Assembly: GCF_946221515.1 (NCBI RefSeq) | Contig: NZ_CAMJVK010000035.1 | Location: 1 to 15,406, forward strand | DNA length: 15,406 bases | Origin: an uncultured Fenollaria sp. | GTDB lineage: Bacteria; Bacillota; Clostridia; Tissierellales; Peptoniphilaceae | Direction of reading: 5' to 3' | Shown: positions 1-7,089 of the stretch, piece by piece | Layout: the number at the start of each line of letters is the position of its first letter | Numbering within the stretch: position 1 is the first letter of the stretch | Program-made: the position numbers and the translations under genes | The notes under the pieces: model-generated | Databases searched by the model: none | What the model was told of the DNA's origin: nothing | Seen by the model: only the letters and a program-made list of their open reading frames with translations

Positions 1-35
1 AATCTGGCGCCCTAACCAACTAGGCTATACCCACC
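1..35 (-). tRNA. tRNA-His, 5' half (cut by window edge)
   Basis: Read on the minus strand from base 35, the sequence folds as the 5' half of a tRNA: an extra G at position -1, acceptor strand GTGGGTA, U8-A9, D stem GCCT pairing with GGGC (last pair a U-G wobble), D loop AGTTGGTTA, G26, anticodon stem CCAGA and loop bases TT. The window ends just before the anticodon. The extra encoded G(-1) before a GTGG acceptor start, and the resemblance to the start of E. coli tRNA-His, favour histidine. The GTG anticodon itself is not visible, so the identity is inferred. It sits about 60-70 nt downstream of a consensus promoter and may be the first gene of a longer tRNA or rRNA unit. Confidence 0.75.
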
Positions 36-72
36 ATATCTCTGGAATTAAGATTACTTACTATCTTCGGCC

Positions 73-102
73 AAAGTAGTTAGCTCTCTTAACAACTACT
101 TT
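73..102 (-). repeat. Inverted repeat in tRNA leader
   Basis: AAAGTAGTT (73-81) and AACTACTTT (94-102) are perfect 9-bp inverted arms around a 12-nt loop. The repeat overlaps the expected start site of the P2 promoter, so a P2 transcript would carry most of the hairpin and a P1 transcript all of it. No T-run follows on either strand, so it does not look like a terminator. It may guide leader processing. The remaining bases between 36 and 266 hold only the two promoters and AT-rich sequence, with no gene seen. Confidence 0.55.
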
Positions 103-105
103 GCC

Positions 106-134
106 ATTATAACAAATAAAAGAAAGCTTGTCAA
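106..134 (-). promoter_or_regulatory. Consensus sigma-A promoter for the tRNA (proximal, P2)
   Basis: On the minus strand, a perfect -35 TTGACA (134-129) and a perfect -10 TATAAT (111-106) are separated by exactly 17 nt. Transcription should start near base 98-99 and run through about 63 nt of leader into the partial tRNA at 35. Such a perfect match is typical of stable-RNA genes. Confidence 0.85.
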
Positions 135-218
135 GACTTTTTTAAAATTTTCTTAACTTTTCTTTAATTTCTTTTATTTAGGTCTTAGTAAGTGCCTAAT
201 CTCATCAAGCACTCGTTA

Positions 219-247
219 ATTATACATCTATTAAGTCTCTTTGTCAA
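219..247 (-). promoter_or_regulatory. Consensus sigma-A promoter, upstream copy (P1)
   Basis: A second perfect minus-strand promoter: TTGACA (247-242), 17 nt, TATAAT (224-219). It lies 113 bp upstream of the proximal promoter and only 20 bp beyond the stop codon of the EamA gene. Together they form a tandem arrangement like that of rRNA/tRNA operons. The expected start is near base 211-212, just inside a short inverted repeat (AGTGC at 191-195, GCACT at 209-213) of unclear significance. Confidence 0.8.
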
Positions 248-266
248 TAGTTTTTTTTAAAATTCT

Positions 267-1145
267 TTACTTTTTTTTAATTTCAAAACGACCTAAGTTT
301 TTTTGATTATATAAGAATAGTATTAGTGCTGATAAAAGTATCAGTCCTATGCCTAAAAACTCTATAGGAATAATCTTATCTCCGAAGATTATAAAACCTA
401 GTATGGCTGAGAATATAACTGAAGTGTAGTTATATATACTTACCTCGCCTGCTGGTGCATATAGATAGGCAATTGTTAGTAAATATTGACCCAAGCCGCC
501 AAAGATCCCTATCATTAATAGCCATAGCCAATCAATAGGAAGCGGCCTTTTATATGTCATCACAAGTGGTATAAACAAGCTGACACAAGTAACGACGCCA
601 AATGCTAACATGATTCTGTAAGCGTTTTCGCTCTTGCCAAGCTTACCGATTATGGTATAAGCACCTGCCGCAAATACGGCTGAGAATATACCTGCTAGAG
701 CTGGAAGCAAATTGTAATTGCCAGATGGATTAGTTACAAAGTAGGCTCCTACAAAAGCAATTAATAGCGATAGTACATGAACTTTAGTTAGTCTCTCGTT
801 TAAGAATATAGCAGCAAATATCATTACAAAGAAAGGTGAGCTCTTTTGTAAGATGGCAGCATTAGCTGTTGGCATGTTCTTTGTTGCGTAAAAGTACAAA
901 ACAACACCGAATAAGCCTAAAAAGCCTCTAAAAAATAAAGCTAGTCTGTGTTCTTTGACAGGCATTAGCTTTTCTTTATTTTTCTTAAGCATTATTATAC
1001 TAAAGACTGCTAATATAAAATTTCTAAATACAACTTGTAAGAATATACTTACATTGTCTGAAGTAAGCTTGACAGCAATCTGCATTAGCGAAAATGCTAG
1101 TGCAGATGCCACCATACATAAAATACCTTTTGTCTTATCGTTCAT
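267..1145 (-). CDS. EamA/DMT-family membrane transporter
   Basis: A 292-residue, strongly hydrophobic protein with the usual DMT length and two tandem EamA halves (about residues 5-140 and 148-280), predicting about ten membrane helices. The junction FLNERLT at the end of the first half is typical of EamA repeats. Family members export or import small metabolites such as amino acids or nucleosides; the substrate cannot be read from sequence. The ATG overlaps the stop codon of the upstream lipoprotein gene (TAATG), and no good Shine-Dalgarno is close by, so translation is probably coupled. It should be transcribed from the promoter at 1758-1786. I see no hairpin terminator after it; the tRNA promoters begin almost at once. 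It lies downstream of the cobalamin operon's terminator, so a link to corrinoids is not supported. Confidence 0.85.
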   Translation of the reverse strand: MNDKTKGILCMVASALAFSLMQIAVKLTSDNVSIFLQVVFRNFILAVFSIIMLKKNKEKLMPVKEHRLALFFRGFLGLFGVVLYFYATKNMPTANAAILQKSSPFFVMIFAAIFLNERLTKVHVLSLLIAFVGAYFVTNPSGNYNLLPALAGIFSAVFAAGAYTIIGKLGKSENAYRIMLAFGVVTCVSLFIPLVMTYKRPLPIDWLWLLMIGIFGGLGQYLLTIAYLYAPAGEVSIYNYTSVIFSAILGFIIFGDKIIPIEFLGIGLILLSALILFLYNQKNLGRFEIKKK

Positions 1146-1726
1146 TATTTAAACACGACCTCGATTACTTCTTTACCTAGGTCTAGGCTGCCGTCTTCTT
1201 TAAGCTTCATGCTGAAATCATTAGTATTGTCACCATTCTTAATAGTGAAGACAAATTTTTCAAGATCCGCATCTGATATAGCTAGCTTAAGTCCAAACTT
1301 CTTACCTAATGTAAATGATTCGCCATCTCCCTCAGAGTCCTTTTCCTTGATTATTAAATCAGTCTTGTCTTCCTTAGGTATGATTAAATATTCTTTTGCG
1401 TCATCATTTTCACTAAGAAGTAGTTCTTTTACATTGTATGCAGCGAATAAATCTTCTTTATCGTTGTTATTAGTGATGTTTGCTATAGCAAGTAGCTCAC
1501 CATCTTTAAAGTCATCAAAGTACTTGATATTAACTTTATCCTTCATATCGCCACTTTCTTCTTGTGTGTCTTCTTCAGCTTTCTTATCGTCAGCCGTATC
1601 TTTTTCTTCAGTTTTTTCTGTGCTAGCAGTTTCAGTTTTCTTTTCAGCATCTTTGTTAACAGGTGCTGAGCAAGCCACACTTAGTAGTGAAAGCGCTAGT
1701 AGTAGTGCAATTAGTATCTTTTTCAT
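1145..1726 (-). CDS. Putative lipoprotein of unknown function
   Basis: A 193-residue protein starting MKKILIALLLALS, with a lipoprotein signal peptide ending in LLSVAC; the cysteine at about residue 19 would be lipidated. The lipobox is slightly loose (Ser at -3). A low-complexity Lys/Glu/Thr/Asp-rich spacer follows (about residues 24-60), then a roughly 125-residue domain that I do not recognise. It should be anchored on the outer face of the membrane. An in-frame start exists at 1789, but it lies upstream of the promoter's expected start site. The start chosen has GGAGG five bases before the ATG. The next gene, an EamA transporter, overlaps its stop by one base, so the two are probably expressed together, perhaps as transporter and surface partner, which is only inference. 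Confidence 0.75.
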   Translation of the reverse strand: MKKILIALLLALSLLSVACSAPVNKDAEKKTETASTEKTEEKDTADDKKAEEDTQEESGDMKDKVNIKYFDDFKDGELLAIANITNNNDKEDLFAAYNVKELLLSENDDAKEYLIIPKEDKTDLIIKEKDSEGDGESFTLGKKFGLKLAISDADLEKFVFTIKNGDNTNDFSMKLKEDGSLDLGKEVIEVVFK

Positions 1727-1757
1727 AATAACCTCCATAAATTGATATCTAATAAAT

Positions 1758-1786
1758 ATTATACACTTGATGAATCCAATTGTCAA
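1758..1786 (-). promoter_or_regulatory. Consensus promoter for lipoprotein-EamA unit
   Basis: Minus-strand TTGACA (1786-1781), 17-nt spacer and TATAAT (1763-1758), all perfect. The expected start is near 1750, giving a leader of about 25 nt before the lipoprotein ATG at 1726. It lies between the terminator of the cobalamin operon and the lipoprotein gene, so these two genes form a separate transcription unit. Confidence 0.85.
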
Positions 1787-1811
1787 CACGTGATATAAGC
1801 TATAGCTGCTA

Positions 1812-1841
1812 TAAAAAACTGCCGAGCCATTGCTCAGCAGT
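1812..1841 (-). terminator. Intrinsic terminator of the cobalamin operon
   Basis: Arms ACTGCCGAGC (1818-1827) and GCTCAGCAGT (1832-1841) form a 10-bp stem with one G-U pair and a four-base loop. On the minus strand the stem runs straight into six Ts (complement of 1813-1818). It begins 11 nt after the stop codon of the SLH gene, marking the 3' end of the long operon. On the plus strand no T-run follows, so it acts on the minus strand only. Confidence 0.9.
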
Positions 1842-1851
1842 CGCTATATAG

Positions 1852-2730
1852 TTAAATTAATCTAAGTACCGTTACTAGTACTTCTTGTCTAGTCATGTTC
1901 TTCTTCGGATTAAATCTTTGCTTGTTATCGCCAAGAAGCAGACCTTTCTTAACAACGCTATCGATTGAAGCAAGAGCCCATTGACTCGCGTCATTATAAG
2001 TAAGTTTGTTCTCAAACTTATCCTCAAACTTAATCACGCTCGCAAGCTTATCCAAAATCACGGCTACTTCTTCCCTCGTAATCTTTCTGTCTGGGCCAAA
2101 TGTTTTCGCCTCGTTGTATGTCAGTAGCTTTAATTTATATGCCTTCTTCACGGCAATGGATGAGGTGTCGCTGACTACTTCATTCTCATAGTCTTTGATG
2201 GTCTTCTTATACTCTATGGCCTTGATTAGTGCCTCAACAAATTCTAGTCTGCTAGTAGCCGCCTTCATGTCCTCTCTCATGGACTCAGTGACTAGTCCAA
2301 GACTATCTGCCTTGTGTATGAAGTCAACCGCCCATGCATCATAGTTCTTCGCGTTAAGCGTGTGCTTGAATACAACCACATTTGAAAAATCTCCCTTAAC
2401 CGCGTTTACTATAGGTCTAAGTCTAATCTCAAAGCTTTGTGAAAACTTTATATCATCTTTAAATTTGTGCTCGTATTTGCGAGTTTTTTCATTGTAAGTC
2501 AAAGTGATAAGATTATCAAAGTCTTCGCTAAGCCATTTGTCCGTGTCTTTCTTGTAATCAAGCTCTAAGCTTAGATAAGGCTCAGTGCTATCGACTTCGA
2601 TCTCGATTTTATTATCTTCAAATTTTGCTGCTTTTATGTTTATAGTTTTGCTAGCATCCTCTGCCATTAACATAGGTGAAACTAAAGAAATTAGCATAGC
2701 TGCTAGAATTATAAGTATCGTCTTTCTCAT
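1852..2730 (-). CDS. Secreted SLH-domain surface protein
   Basis: A 292-residue protein with an N-terminal signal peptide (MRKTILIILAAMLISLVSPM, likely cleaved near residue 23), an unrecognised, probably beta-rich region (about 28-125), and three C-terminal S-layer homology modules at about 131-173, 193-233 and 248-292. Recognisable SLH pieces include FGPDRKITREEVAVILDKL and RFNPKKNMTRQEVLV. SLH modules normally tether proteins to pyruvylated secondary cell-wall polymer, so this protein should sit on the cell surface. Its ATG overlaps the stop of the TraX-family gene by one base (TAATG), and the operon's terminator follows at once. It is therefore the last gene of the cobalamin operon. A role in capturing corrinoids or metal is possible but nothing in the sequence shows it; the N-terminal domain is the part to identify. 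Confidence 0.85.
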   Translation of the reverse strand: MRKTILIILAAMLISLVSPMLMAEDASKTINIKAAKFEDNKIEIEVDSTEPYLSLELDYKKDTDKWLSEDFDNLITLTYNEKTRKYEHKFKDDIKFSQSFEIRLRPIVNAVKGDFSNVVVFKHTLNAKNYDAWAVDFIHKADSLGLVTESMREDMKAATSRLEFVEALIKAIEYKKTIKDYENEVVSDTSSIAVKKAYKLKLLTYNEAKTFGPDRKITREEVAVILDKLASVIKFEDKFENKLTYNDASQWALASIDSVVKKGLLLGDNKQRFNPKKNMTRQEVLVTVLRLI

Positions 2731-3509
2731 TAAAATATTGCTATAGGGTTACTTGCTATATACATTCTCAAGAAGTAAATCAATAGTAAGTGAACTGGAT
2801 AGAATGCATAGAAGAAGTATTTAAGACCCTTCCCCCTTTCTCCGTTATATAAGTACATTAGTGCGAAGGCTGTCATTTGATAGTAAAAGCCGTAGAAGTA
2901 GCGTGTTGACATGCCGACCATTAAGTTTTGGAACTTATTAAATCTCACAAAGTACATAAGTATAATTAGCATAACGCCAAACATGTCATAGTCAGTCTTT
3001 AGGTACTTCGCTGCGAATATACAAGCGATTGTACCAATTATTCTTATTAGCGGCTGATTGGCAAACTTTTCTATGATGATAAGTGCTGCTAAGCCTAAAA
3101 ATAAAGTGAAGAATACATTTTGATAGTTTGGATCAAAGACTGTATTTGAACTCACTAGGTCAAATGGCACTTCTGATATAAATGCAAAGATGAGTAGTCT
3201 TAGCGCGTACTTCATTCTGTTTCTTGTATGCATAAAGCCTTGAACTATGAAGAAGCAGAATAATGGAAAAGCAATTCTGCCGATGACTATCCTGCCAAAA
3301 AACTCTAATTTTTCCATCATCGCGCTTGTTACGTAAGAGCCGCCGATGGTGATGTTTGATGCGCTAATTATGTTTTGATACAAGCCTACTTCAAATATGC
3401 CGTAAACTAAGTGGTCAACAAGCATTGACAGTATTGCGATAAACTTAAGCTGTGTTTGATTAAGTCCCCAAGGTTTTTTCTTTTCTAATAGATTTGATTG
3501 TGCTTCCAT
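2730..3509 (-). CDS. TraX-family integral membrane protein
   Basis: A 259-residue polytopic membrane protein with about seven or eight hydrophobic helices. Near its N-terminus it carries GLNQTQLKFIAILSMLVDHL, the typical start of TraX-family proteins. F-plasmid TraX acetylates pilin; the many chromosomal Firmicute relatives are poorly characterised, so an acyltransferase role is only suggested by family. No conjugation genes are nearby. An in-frame TTG at 3521 is less likely than the ATG at 3509, because GGAG sits six bases before that ATG. It starts one base after the cobC stop and ends overlapping the SLH gene, so it is co-translated with both. It might modify a wall or surface component that the SLH protein uses, but this is inference. 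Confidence 0.8.
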   Translation of the reverse strand: MEAQSNLLEKKKPWGLNQTQLKFIAILSMLVDHLVYGIFEVGLYQNIISASNITIGGSYVTSAMMEKLEFFGRIVIGRIAFPLFCFFIVQGFMHTRNRMKYALRLLIFAFISEVPFDLVSSNTVFDPNYQNVFFTLFLGLAALIIIEKFANQPLIRIIGTIACIFAAKYLKTDYDMFGVMLIILMYFVRFNKFQNLMVGMSTRYFYGFYYQMTAFALMYLYNGERGKGLKYFFYAFYPVHLLLIYFLRMYIASNPIAIF

Positions 3510-3510
3510 T

Positions 3511-4083
3511 TTATACTCCAAAATTTATTTTATTGATGATAGGAAAGCCATCTATAACTTCAATTTCACATATCCTAGCGTTTTCTATCTTAAAATTGTA
3601 ATAAGCTTCTACTTTGTCAACCGCTATTGATAGCATAGTTCTAATAAAGCCTTCGTGTGAGATGACAACTACGTCCTCACCAAGTTCGACCTTTTCCTCG
3701 TAAAACTCTTTCGTACGCTCCCTTAAGTCAGTAAATGATTCGCCACCAGGGAATTTAAATGTGAATGGCTCTTCAAAGCGCTTCTTTGTCTCTTCTGGAT
3801 ATATTCTTTCAAGCTCTTCGAAAGAATGTCCTTGAAACTCGCCTAAATCTATCTCCCTAACTCTCTCATCTACTTCGTATGACTTAACGCCAAGTAGCTC
3901 AGCTGTCTCTTGCGCTCTAAATAAATTTGATACGATGACTTTTTTGTCATTAATGTCAGCGTACTCATCTCTTAAAGTCTTTACTTGAGCCTTGCCATTC
4001 GCCGATAACTTCGTATCGACCCTTGACGTTATCATATTTAAATTGTCTTCAGACTCCCCATGTCTTATTAAATAAAATTTCAT
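3511..4083 (-). CDS. cobC: Alpha-ribazole phosphatase-like histidine phosphatase
   Basis: A 190-residue histidine phosphatase (phosphoglycerate mutase-like fold). The catalytic motif RHGES is at 7-11 (phospho-accepting H8), with Arg56 in NLFRAQET, the acid Glu77 in REIDLGEFQG, and the second His143 in SHEGF. In cobalamin synthesis CobC removes the phosphate from alpha-ribazole phosphate or from adenosylcobalamin phosphate. The general family is broad, but its position 8 nt after cobS in a cobalamin operon supports CobC. A strong AGGGGG precedes the ATG. CobT, which makes its substrate, is not in the window. Confidence 0.85.
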   Translation of the reverse strand: MKFYLIRHGESEDNLNMITSRVDTKLSANGKAQVKTLRDEYADINDKKVIVSNLFRAQETAELLGVKSYEVDERVREIDLGEFQGHSFEELERIYPEETKKRFEEPFTFKFPGGESFTDLRERTKEFYEEKVELGEDVVVISHEGFIRTMLSIAVDKVEAYYNFKIENARICEIEVIDGFPIINKINFGV

Positions 4084-4091
4084 ATTGCCCC

Positions 4092-4811
4092 CTATTTTAT
4101 GAATAAACTTATTGTTTCTGCTAATTCTACTGATACGCCAATCGTATCTCCTGTCGCTCCATCTATCTTCTTAAGTGAAATTAAATACAAAAGCACAAAT
4201 ACTATTGCTTCGATAAGTAAATACACTAAGACTTTGTAGTCAAATATTATGCTTGTGCATATCACGACTAAGTTCATAAAGTTGATAAGAAAAGTGTTTC
4301 TGCTCTCCTTAAATGTCTTGAACAAAGTGCTGCTGTCCGCGCTCCTAAAGTAGATAAACGCATTCATCGCAATGGTCTTTGAGTAAATATATATAAATAT
4401 GTAGTCCCACTTAAAGCCTTGAATTGCAATTTCTTTAAAAGCAAAAAATTTTGCCGCAAGTACTATGACTATGCTTATCACACCAAAGGTACCAACTGTA
4501 GAGTCCTTCATTATGGCCTTCATCCTGTCTTTGCTTCTGTTTGATAAAAAGGCATCAGCTGTATCAGATAAGCCGTCCATGTGTAGCGCGCCTGTTATTA
4601 TTAAATAAAAAACGATGTTTAGTAAAGCCACTAGATCCATGGATATCTTATCACGCAGAAAAATTGTCGGAACAAAAGTAAATAGTCCTATAATCAGGCC
4701 AATAAAAGGAAAAAAGCAAAGCATTGCCCCTATATTTTTCTTATTAAAATCGACGCCGATATTAATTGGCACCCTCGTCATGAATTGCAGTGCTAGTATT
4801 AGTCCCTTCAC
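4092..4811 (-). CDS. cobS: Adenosylcobinamide-GDP ribazoletransferase
   Basis: A 239-residue membrane protein that joins adenosylcobinamide-GDP to alpha-ribazole (or its phosphate), the step that forms the cobalamin nucleotide loop. CobS hallmarks are GALHMDGLSDTADA (74-87), MKDSTVGTFG (101-110) and the C-terminal TGDTIG (220-225), among several hydrophobic helices; the Asp-rich motif is a probable metal/substrate site. Length is near the family norm. The start is GTG, overlapping the cobU stop by four bases (GTGA), with GGAGTG eight bases upstream. Together with cobU and cobC it forms the nucleotide-loop block of the operon. Confidence 0.95.
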   Translation of the reverse strand: MKGLILALQFMTRVPINIGVDFNKKNIGAMLCFFPFIGLIIGLFTFVPTIFLRDKISMDLVALLNIVFYLIITGALHMDGLSDTADAFLSNRSKDRMKAIMKDSTVGTFGVISIVIVLAAKFFAFKEIAIQGFKWDYIFIYIYSKTIAMNAFIYFRSADSSTLFKTFKESRNTFLINFMNLVVICTSIIFDYKVLVYLLIEAIVFVLLYLISLKKIDGATGDTIGVSVELAETISLFIK

Positions 4812-5341
4812 TTTATCTTCACTCCAATCGATGCGATGACGTAATAAACTTCGTCCGCATTTTTCGCGATGTATTGATTGACTTTGCCATGCATATCTCT
4901 AAATAGTCTCGATAGTTTTGCTTCTGGCACAAGACCTGCACCTAGCTCTGATGAGACTATGACGATATCGGCATCCATCTCTTTTACCCTTGTAAATAGC
5001 GTAGCCACTTCGTCTATCACAAGCTTTTCTACTAAAGATACATCTTCATCATCTATATCCCTAGCTCCTAAGTGATCAAAAAGTATATTCGTAAGCATAT
5101 TTGTCACGTCATCAAGAAAATAGTACTTAGTCTTCATCTCTATGCTAGCAAAATCCTTATAAGCTTCGATAGTAGTCCACTTAGCATTGCGTCTTGCCTT
5201 GTGAAGAGCAATTCTATTTGCAAATTCTTTATCAATAGCTTTAGCAGTAGCTATGTAAGTTACATCGTCTATACCCTTGTAGATATCTTCAGCAAACTCA
5301 CTTTTGCCGCTTCGCGCTCCGCCTAGTATAAGCTTAATCAT
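4808..5341 (-). CDS. cobU: Adenosylcobinamide kinase / guanylyltransferase
   Basis: A 177-residue bifunctional enzyme that phosphorylates adenosylcobinamide and then transfers GMP from GTP to give adenosylcobinamide-GDP. Visible motifs are the P-loop GGARSGKS (7-14), YIATA (29-33), RIALHKARR with His47 as the expected guanylylated residue, SSELGAGLVP (130-139) and LFRDMHGKVNQ (146-156). Length matches the family (about 175-180). The ATG overlaps the stop of the Cys-rich gene by 8 bp and has AAGGA just upstream. It overlaps cobS by 4 bp at its other end. Confidence 0.95.
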   Translation of the reverse strand: MIKLILGGARSGKSEFAEDIYKGIDDVTYIATAKAIDKEFANRIALHKARRNAKWTTIEAYKDFASIEMKTKYYFLDDVTNMLTNILFDHLGARDIDDEDVSLVEKLVIDEVATLFTRVKEMDADIVIVSSELGAGLVPEAKLSRLFRDMHGKVNQYIAKNADEVYYVIASIGVKIK

Positions 5342-5630
5342 TGTCCTTGTTCATTTCTTTTTCAAGATTTTTAATGTATTCGTCTGCCTTTTTTTGATTG
5401 TACTCTCTAAACTTGTTTACGATGTAGTCGTAACCCTTTGGTCTATGAGGTATCAAGCAGTTTGAGCAGTCCTTAATGCCTGCTGTCATCTTGTAATTGC
5501 CGCCGCACTCTTCCATTAGATATAAAGGACAGTAACAGAACAAGCAGTTGAAATCCTCAGTATTATCAACTTTATGACACGGCATGTACGCGCATTTCTT
5601 GTTATTAAAAAATCTATAAGAATCTTCCAT
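5334..5630 (-). CDS. Small cysteine-rich probable metal-binding protein
   Basis: A 98-residue protein with eight cysteines in its first 60 residues: Cys13, 18, 29, 32, 34, 42, 55 and 58, plus His19 and His62. Characteristic pieces are YRFFNNKKC, FNCLFCYCPLY and KDCSNC. A Lys/Glu-rich, probably helical tail follows. It matches what I recall as the 'cysteine-rich small domain' family (Pfam PF04071), often found in cobalamin regions of anaerobes and archaea, with no established function that I know. The cysteines could hold one or two zinc ions or an Fe-S cluster. I chose the ATG at 5630 because GGAGG lies six bases before it; an in-frame ATG at 5645 would place that site inside the gene. It overlaps cbiJ by 17 bp and cobU by 8 bp, so it is firmly within the pathway operon. 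Confidence 0.85.
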   Translation of the reverse strand: MEDSYRFFNNKKCAYMPCHKVDNTEDFNCLFCYCPLYLMEECGGNYKMTAGIKDCSNCLIPHRPKGYDYIVNKFREYNQKKADEYIKNLEKEMNKDND

Positions 5631-6372
5631 AATTAGCCTCCACATAATTAATTACTTCATCAATGCTATGTAAAGCATTTTCTTCTTCCCTTGTAATTAT
5701 AACACAAATTATATTTCTTTGTAAACAAGCATCAAGTTTAGCGTCAGTACCGCCAACTTTGCCACTTTCTTTGCTCACTAAATATTTTATATCATATCTA
5801 TCGATCAAAGCGATATTTTCTTCAAGAGTGAAGGGACCCATCTGAGCAACGATGTTTTTCATCTCTATATGATTATCGTCGCATACCCTTATACTCTCGG
5901 CGCTCGGCAATACTCTGTAGATAAATCTATTCTTGCCCCTCACTTTTTCAAAATCTTTTATCCTATTCGAACCAGTCGTGAATAAAAAATTTTCTTCCTT
6001 GTCTTTTAGCGTGTCAATATACTTAAAAGCCGCCTCATACGATGGCACTCTAACTATATTATCTTTTTCTTCATAATCTAACACGCTTCTTGCATAGCGA
6101 AGATAATTTATATTCATCTCTTTGGCTGCCTCTGAAGCGTTCTTTGTCACTTCAACTGCAAATGGATGTGAGGCGTCTATAATCATATCGATGTCGTTTT
6201 CCGCTATAAAATCTTTAAAGCCGTCCTTATTCATTCTGCCCATGATTAAGTCCTTAGACGCATAAAGCTTCTTGCCGCTCTCAGTCGCGACTGAAAGAAA
6301 TAAATCGTACTTGTCCTTGAGTCTTTCGTATATCTCTTCGCCTTCGCTCGTGCCGCCTATGATCAGTATCAT
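5614..6372 (-). CDS. cbiJ: Cobalt-precorrin-6A reductase
   Basis: A 252-residue enzyme that reduces cobalt-precorrin-6A to 6B with a nicotinamide cofactor. Visible CbiJ/CobK motifs are the N-terminal nucleotide-binding IIGGTSEG (4-11), DASHPFA (66-72), LRYAR (91-95), TTGS (132-135), QMGPF (177-181) and KESGKVGGTDAK (201-212). Length matches the family (about 250). The ATG overlaps the cbiH stop by 4 bp (ATGA), with AGAGGA eight bases upstream. The 3' end overlaps the small Cys-rich gene. Confidence 0.93.
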   Translation of the reverse strand: MILIIGGTSEGEEIYERLKDKYDLFLSVATESGKKLYASKDLIMGRMNKDGFKDFIAENDIDMIIDASHPFAVEVTKNASEAAKEMNINYLRYARSVLDYEEKDNIVRVPSYEAAFKYIDTLKDKEENFLFTTGSNRIKDFEKVRGKNRFIYRVLPSAESIRVCDDNHIEMKNIVAQMGPFTLEENIALIDRYDIKYLVSKESGKVGGTDAKLDACLQRNIICVIITREEENALHSIDEVINYVEANYGRFL

Positions 6373-7088
6373 AGCTTGTATCCTCTTGGCGTAATGAACT
6401 TGCCATTCTTAATATAGCTTTGGCTATTGCCAATGATGACAGTAGTGTTCATCTCGCAAAAATCATAATCAACGTCATCAAGCGTGCTTATCCTATAGTC
6501 CATGCCTTCTCTTAAAGCGTTTTTAACCATGGCAATAGGTGTAGAGCCGTCTCTATACTCCCTAATTATGTCAAGTGCTTCTTTTAAGTGGTCCACTCTC
6601 TTTTTGCTCTTTGGATTATATAGAGCGATGACCATGTCAGCATCAGCGCAGTTCCTTACCCTCTTAAGAATAAGATCCCAGTCAGTAAGCAAATCTGATA
6701 AGCTAATTAGAGCTGTGTCATGCATTAGTGGCGCGCCAACAACGCTCGCTGACGAAAAAGCAGCGCTCACACCAGGAACTACCTCGATGTTTATACTTGG
6801 ATCTATTTCATAAACAAGGCCCGCCATGCCATATAGACCTGAGTCACCAGTTGAGATGATGGCAACAGTCTTGCCCTTATTGTACTCGTCGATAGCGAGC
6901 TGACATCTTTCTTTTTCGCCTGTCATGCCAGTTTTGATAATTTCTTTGCCAGCTATAAAGTCCTCTACATAATCAAGGTACTTTGTGTATGCGACTATGG
7001 TTTCTGCTTCTTTAATCGCATACACTGCCTTAAAAGTCATATTTTCTTTTGAACCGGGTCCTATGCCCACAACATATAATTTATTCAT
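6369..7088 (-). CDS. cbiH: Cobalt-precorrin-3 C17-methyltransferase (ring contraction)
   Basis: A 239-residue SAM-dependent tetrapyrrole methylase. In the anaerobic pathway CbiH methylates C17 and contracts the ring, forming cobalt-precorrin-4 with its delta-lactone. Motifs: VGIGPGS (7-13), STGDSGLYGMAG (79-90), VVPGVSAAFS (103-112), SLSDLLT (129-135) and a C-terminal TPRGYKL, all as in C17-methyltransferases. There is no C-terminal extension of the kind some anaerobes carry for the contraction step. The ATG is one base after the cbiG stop and is preceded by GAGGAG. The cbiG-cbiH pairing fits, because CbiG opens the lactone that CbiH makes. Confidence 0.94.
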   Translation of the reverse strand: MNKLYVVGIGPGSKENMTFKAVYAIKEAETIVAYTKYLDYVEDFIAGKEIIKTGMTGEKERCQLAIDEYNKGKTVAIISTGDSGLYGMAGLVYEIDPSINIEVVPGVSAAFSSASVVGAPLMHDTALISLSDLLTDWDLILKRVRNCADADMVIALYNPKSKKRVDHLKEALDIIREYRDGSTPIAMVKNALREGMDYRISTLDDVDYDFCEMNTTVIIGNSQSYIKNGKFITPRGYKL

Positions 7089-7089
7089 T

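Noticed and set aside
141..266. Terminator after the EamA gene
   Set aside because: The region is A/T-rich but contains no stem followed by a T-run on the minus strand; the promoter P1 starts 20 bp after the stop codon.
1209..1745. 178-residue open frame on the plus strand over the lipoprotein gene
   Set aside because: Ser/Leu-rich shadow of the minus-strand gene's Lys/Glu-rich codons; no ribosome binding site or family resemblance.
2730..3509. Conjugative element, suggested by the TraX resemblance
   Set aside because: No relaxase, coupling protein, integrase or direct repeats are visible; chromosomal TraX-family genes are common in Firmicutes.
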